Below, piece by piece: positions 61,401-64,000 of a stretch of DNA of 64,000 nt; position 1 is the stretch's first letter; each line of letters begins with the position of its first letter. This stretch comes from Tetrahymena elliotti 4EA (taxonomy: Eukaryota > Ciliophora > Oligohymenophorea > Hymenostomatida > Tetrahymenidae), in assembly GCA_000231825.2 (NCBI GenBank), contig AFXF02001845.1:1-64000 (forward strand), in the 5' to 3' direction. The translations under genes and the position numbers were made by a program. The notes beneath the pieces were generated by a model. That model searched no databases. It saw nothing but the letters and a program-made list of their open reading frames with translations, and had not been told where the DNA came from.

Positions 61401-62881
61401 ATTTAATACTAATTAGATTGCGTTAAGTCACTCAATAAAATGATCTTAGTAATACAAGATATTTATTCAATTAGATTCTGACTTTATAAGATTCTCACTT
61501 TTATAAAATACTACCTAAAGTTAAGCTTTACAAAAGAACTTAAAAAGAAAAATTTCTCAAGTAAACTTAACTAAAATCTAATTTAGATAATGTATTTGCC
61601 CCATCAGAGGACTACTCTTCTTCTCCTTTACAATAGCAACGGTCTTTAGCTCCGCGTAGTACTTTCATTAACTCAGGATAAAGCTAACTTGCACATTAGT
61701 AACTATTTGAAAAAGTACGTATATCAGATGAGTAAAATTAACTAATTCCTTCTATTGAAAATGGCAGTTAAATGAGCAATAATATTGTAAGAAAATCAAT
61801 AAAAAAAGATAGTTAAAAGCCTATCCAAAGAAACTCTCTATCTGGATAAACTGCTGTTGGGAGTACTTCATAATTTCGATCATCTTAAGTTATTTCATAG
61901 TAAAATGTATAAAATCTTTTCACATAGAATTACCATGGTATTTATTCAAACTTATCAGATAACTTGAATAGTCAAATGAAGAATGAACTAGGTTCTCCAA
62001 CAAGTAATATTATGATTAATCATGCTGATGATGGAAGCTAAAATGTAAGCTAAGTTTTTGAAATGTAATCAAATCACAATGAAGATGAAGAAATCAACAA
62101 AATAAAAGTAATAAATAATAATAATTTGAATCCTAATTAAAATATGATTCCAGAATAATAATCACAATTAGTCTAAGAACCCCCTAACTATATATATGCT
62201 TTAAATGGATAAAAAGATGTCTAATCTATTTTATCAAGTATTGACATATCTGAAATGCAGTAAAAATCTTAACAATTCGATACTAGTTTTATTGACAAAA
62301 AATAAAATCTCCAAAGATTAAACAGCAAGAAAAAAACATTTTAACTATCTGTTTTATATCCAATGATGTAATAATCTTATTCTTAGCAATCTTTCTCTGT
62401 TATAGATAACTAAAAGCCTGTCTAAAAAAAATCGATTCGAAACTCTGCTATGTTTCTAGATGAAGAAGACTATGAAAACTATCAAATATTAAAAGCATAT
62501 TTCAATGAAATAAATAAAAAAAAAAGAAGAAATAGCTCTAAAGAAGAATCCTCTCCTTATTTTTAGAAAGATGATACTTTAATTAGTTCTGATAAAAAAT
62601 CTATGAAAGAAATAAAATTGTTAATTCAATAAGTAAATAGAGATAATAATTATTCTGATCACTTATTTGGTCCTCTAGAATTTTTGTTTGATAAAATGTA
62701 GCAATTTAAAATATATTACCCATCATTTAACTGTGAGAAAGTCATATAAAAGCTTAATAAAAAAATAGTTTAAAATCAAAATTTCTAAAGAAATAAAACT
62801 CTCTTGACATAAAAATAAAAAACCATGGCTTCTCAAAAACAAAAATTGAATAAAATTGAATAATAATAATAACAATAATGA
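58455..62881 (+). CDS. channel paralogue 3, no K+ selectivity filter
   Basis: Homologous to the two upstream genes across its length. It has an early NKEGAQNRRKLF line, a long polar N-terminus, hydrophobic S1-S4-like segments (IFLFFACLAVIGYLVFYIS; PIFLLLSFLIMVIK), an S5-like FLAIIAFVIHFSLCGLN and an S6-like VEAIYLDIIIIIDLIIFLYY. Between S5 and S6, where paralogues 1 and 2 have TIGYGD, this copy reads FLNYYQRYHYIND with no GYG (about 60196-60270). The C-linker (SLETKAICVEYLEG), CNBD-like remnant (HNDEVIQKKNFVLDKLYLF; KYFLSGILCPYSIQSQSN), zinc knuckle CNSCLQYNHDILNC (61229-61270) and C-terminal motif FGPLEFLFDKMQQFKIYYP (from 62666) are all kept. The frame is open through this region, so it is not an obvious pseudogene. 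It may be a non-conducting regulatory subunit. The start is uncertain. Confidence 0.75.
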
Positions 62882-63517
62882 TGAAAAACCATTTAATATT
62901 TGTTCTTAATTTTCCAAATTTTGTGTAAATATTTATCTATTAATTATTTTTAATAAAAATATCTTGAAATGTTCTATTAAAAATTTATTCTAAATAAATA
63001 AAAAATTTTTGCTAATTCATTTAACAACAAAAAATACATCATATGATATTATCAATATTATAGGCAAATCATTAATTTGTATTAAAATATTTTTAAATGA
63101 AATAAAATAACTCATAAAGTACCTTTTATAATAATCAAATAATTTAGTAATTGATTTAATTTTAGAAAAAGAAATAGTATTACTTTTGTTAAAAAAAGCT
63201 ATCTCTAAAACATTTAATTATTATCCCATTAAATGGTTTATTTATTTATCTAAATAGTATTAAATTAGAAGTTTTATTTAATTGGAAATATTAATAAATT
63301 AAATAATTTTCTAACTAATTGAATGAAACTATTATTTTTTTACTACTCAATATACATTGACTTTAAAAATTGGTTTTTAGAAACAGATTAGCAGAAAAAA
63401 GTTATCTTTTTTTCTTTTATAAATAGTCTCAACTAAATCAAAAATTAGTGAAATCTGTATTTTTTAAGTTTCTATTTCTTAGAAGAATCTAAAAATTTTA
63501 ATTTAAATTAAGAGATC
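62882..63517. other. intergenic, no feature seen
   Basis: About 640 bases of AT-rich DNA between same-strand genes, with nothing recognisable. Confidence 0.4.
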
Positions 63518-64000
63518 ATGAGTGAATAAATGAAACCATATTACTTCTTTTTAAAAATCCGTTTGTTTTTTATGGGAGTAATTTTCTTCTCTTACTTTGA
63601 TGCATAGTCCATTTTAAAGAGGTTGCTTTTTTAGTCATATAAGGATCTCTTAATTGGTAGATAATAAGGGATTAATATTTTTTGTAAGCTTTTATAATGC
63701 TTGATTAGTTATATTTTGGATAGTAGTAAACGAATTCTTTAGCAATATCAAAGAAGAACTCACACTTGCCAAACAAATGAAAATTTTACATTTTATTATC
63801 TTGATTCATTTCAACTTTTGAATTTTCTTTTTAGAGTTCCTTTTAGCCATTATGAGAAGAAGTAATACTCTATTGTCTATTATTTTCTTTTGAAGGTTCT
63901 GATTAACTTTATTTATTACTGGGTGTTAAAGTTGATGGTAAATTAAATCTCATTGCTTTTTTCTTTTTTTTAGTATTTAATTACTAACTTGTCAGCTGCT
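63518..64000 (+). CDS. partial multi-pass membrane protein (runs off window)
   Basis: Frame open from the ATG at 63518 to the window end, at least 161 aa. It starts MSEQMKPYYFFLKIRLFFMG with an N-terminal hydrophobic segment (LFFMGVIFFSYFDA). Polar and basic stretches follow, then two more hydrophobic segments (YYFLLKVLINFIYYWVLKL; ISLLFSFFQYLI). It does not resemble the channel paralogues upstream and I do not recognise the family. The C-terminus is missing. Confidence 0.6.

Noticed and set aside
1..64000. tRNA genes, CRISPR arrays, bacterial-type operons, transposons or virus-like genes
   Set aside because: No tRNA B-box-like element with a fitting fold, no spaced direct repeats and no transposase, integrase or polymerase motifs were found on either strand.

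Overview
The window is the end of an AT-rich ciliate macronuclear chromosome, most likely Tetrahymena thermophila or a close relative. Three things support this. It opens with C4A2 telomere repeats. Genes read through TAA and TAG as glutamine and stop only at TGA. Most genes carry short, very AT-rich GT...AG introns, and intergenic DNA is almost entirely A/T. In the standard code nearly every gene looks shattered, so all annotation here uses the ciliate nuclear code. Exon joins were worked out by hand from splice dinucleotides and reading frame.

Left part (1-13.3 kb): telomere, then a phospholipase D/cardiolipin synthase-like gene starting only about 200 bases inside it, ribosomal protein RPS11 (uS17) split by long introns, a small unrecognised gene, a patch of degenerate tandem repeats, a twin-CX3C small TIM chaperone, and a ten-exon mitochondrial RAP-domain protein on the minus strand. 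That gene would be mistaken for two or three genes without intron joining.

Middle (14.3-42.5 kb): a CIMIP2/FAM166-like ciliary protein, a mitochondrial-type TPR protein, a tubulin-tyrosine-ligase-like enzyme with an N-terminal hydrophobic segment and Cys-rich region, an IQ-motif protein, a damaged LCAT-type phospholipase copy, a vWFA-alpha-kinase with an apparent one-base frameshift, a large membrane/LRR/coiled-coil protein, IFT22 (RABL5), an unrecognised acidic and Q/N/S-rich protein, and a TEX264-like membrane protein.

Right part (43.5-64 kb): a long Q/N/S-rich disordered protein, then three tandem, same-strand paralogues of a CNG/EAG-type potassium channel. All three carry an invariant CX2CX4HX4C zinc knuckle right after the cyclic-nucleotide-binding-like domain and a shared C-terminal motif around YYPxFN. 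The first two have a TIGYGD selectivity filter; the third lacks it. This channel array is the most interesting system in the window. A further multi-pass membrane gene runs off the right edge. I saw no tRNA, rRNA, CRISPR array, transposon or virus-like gene.
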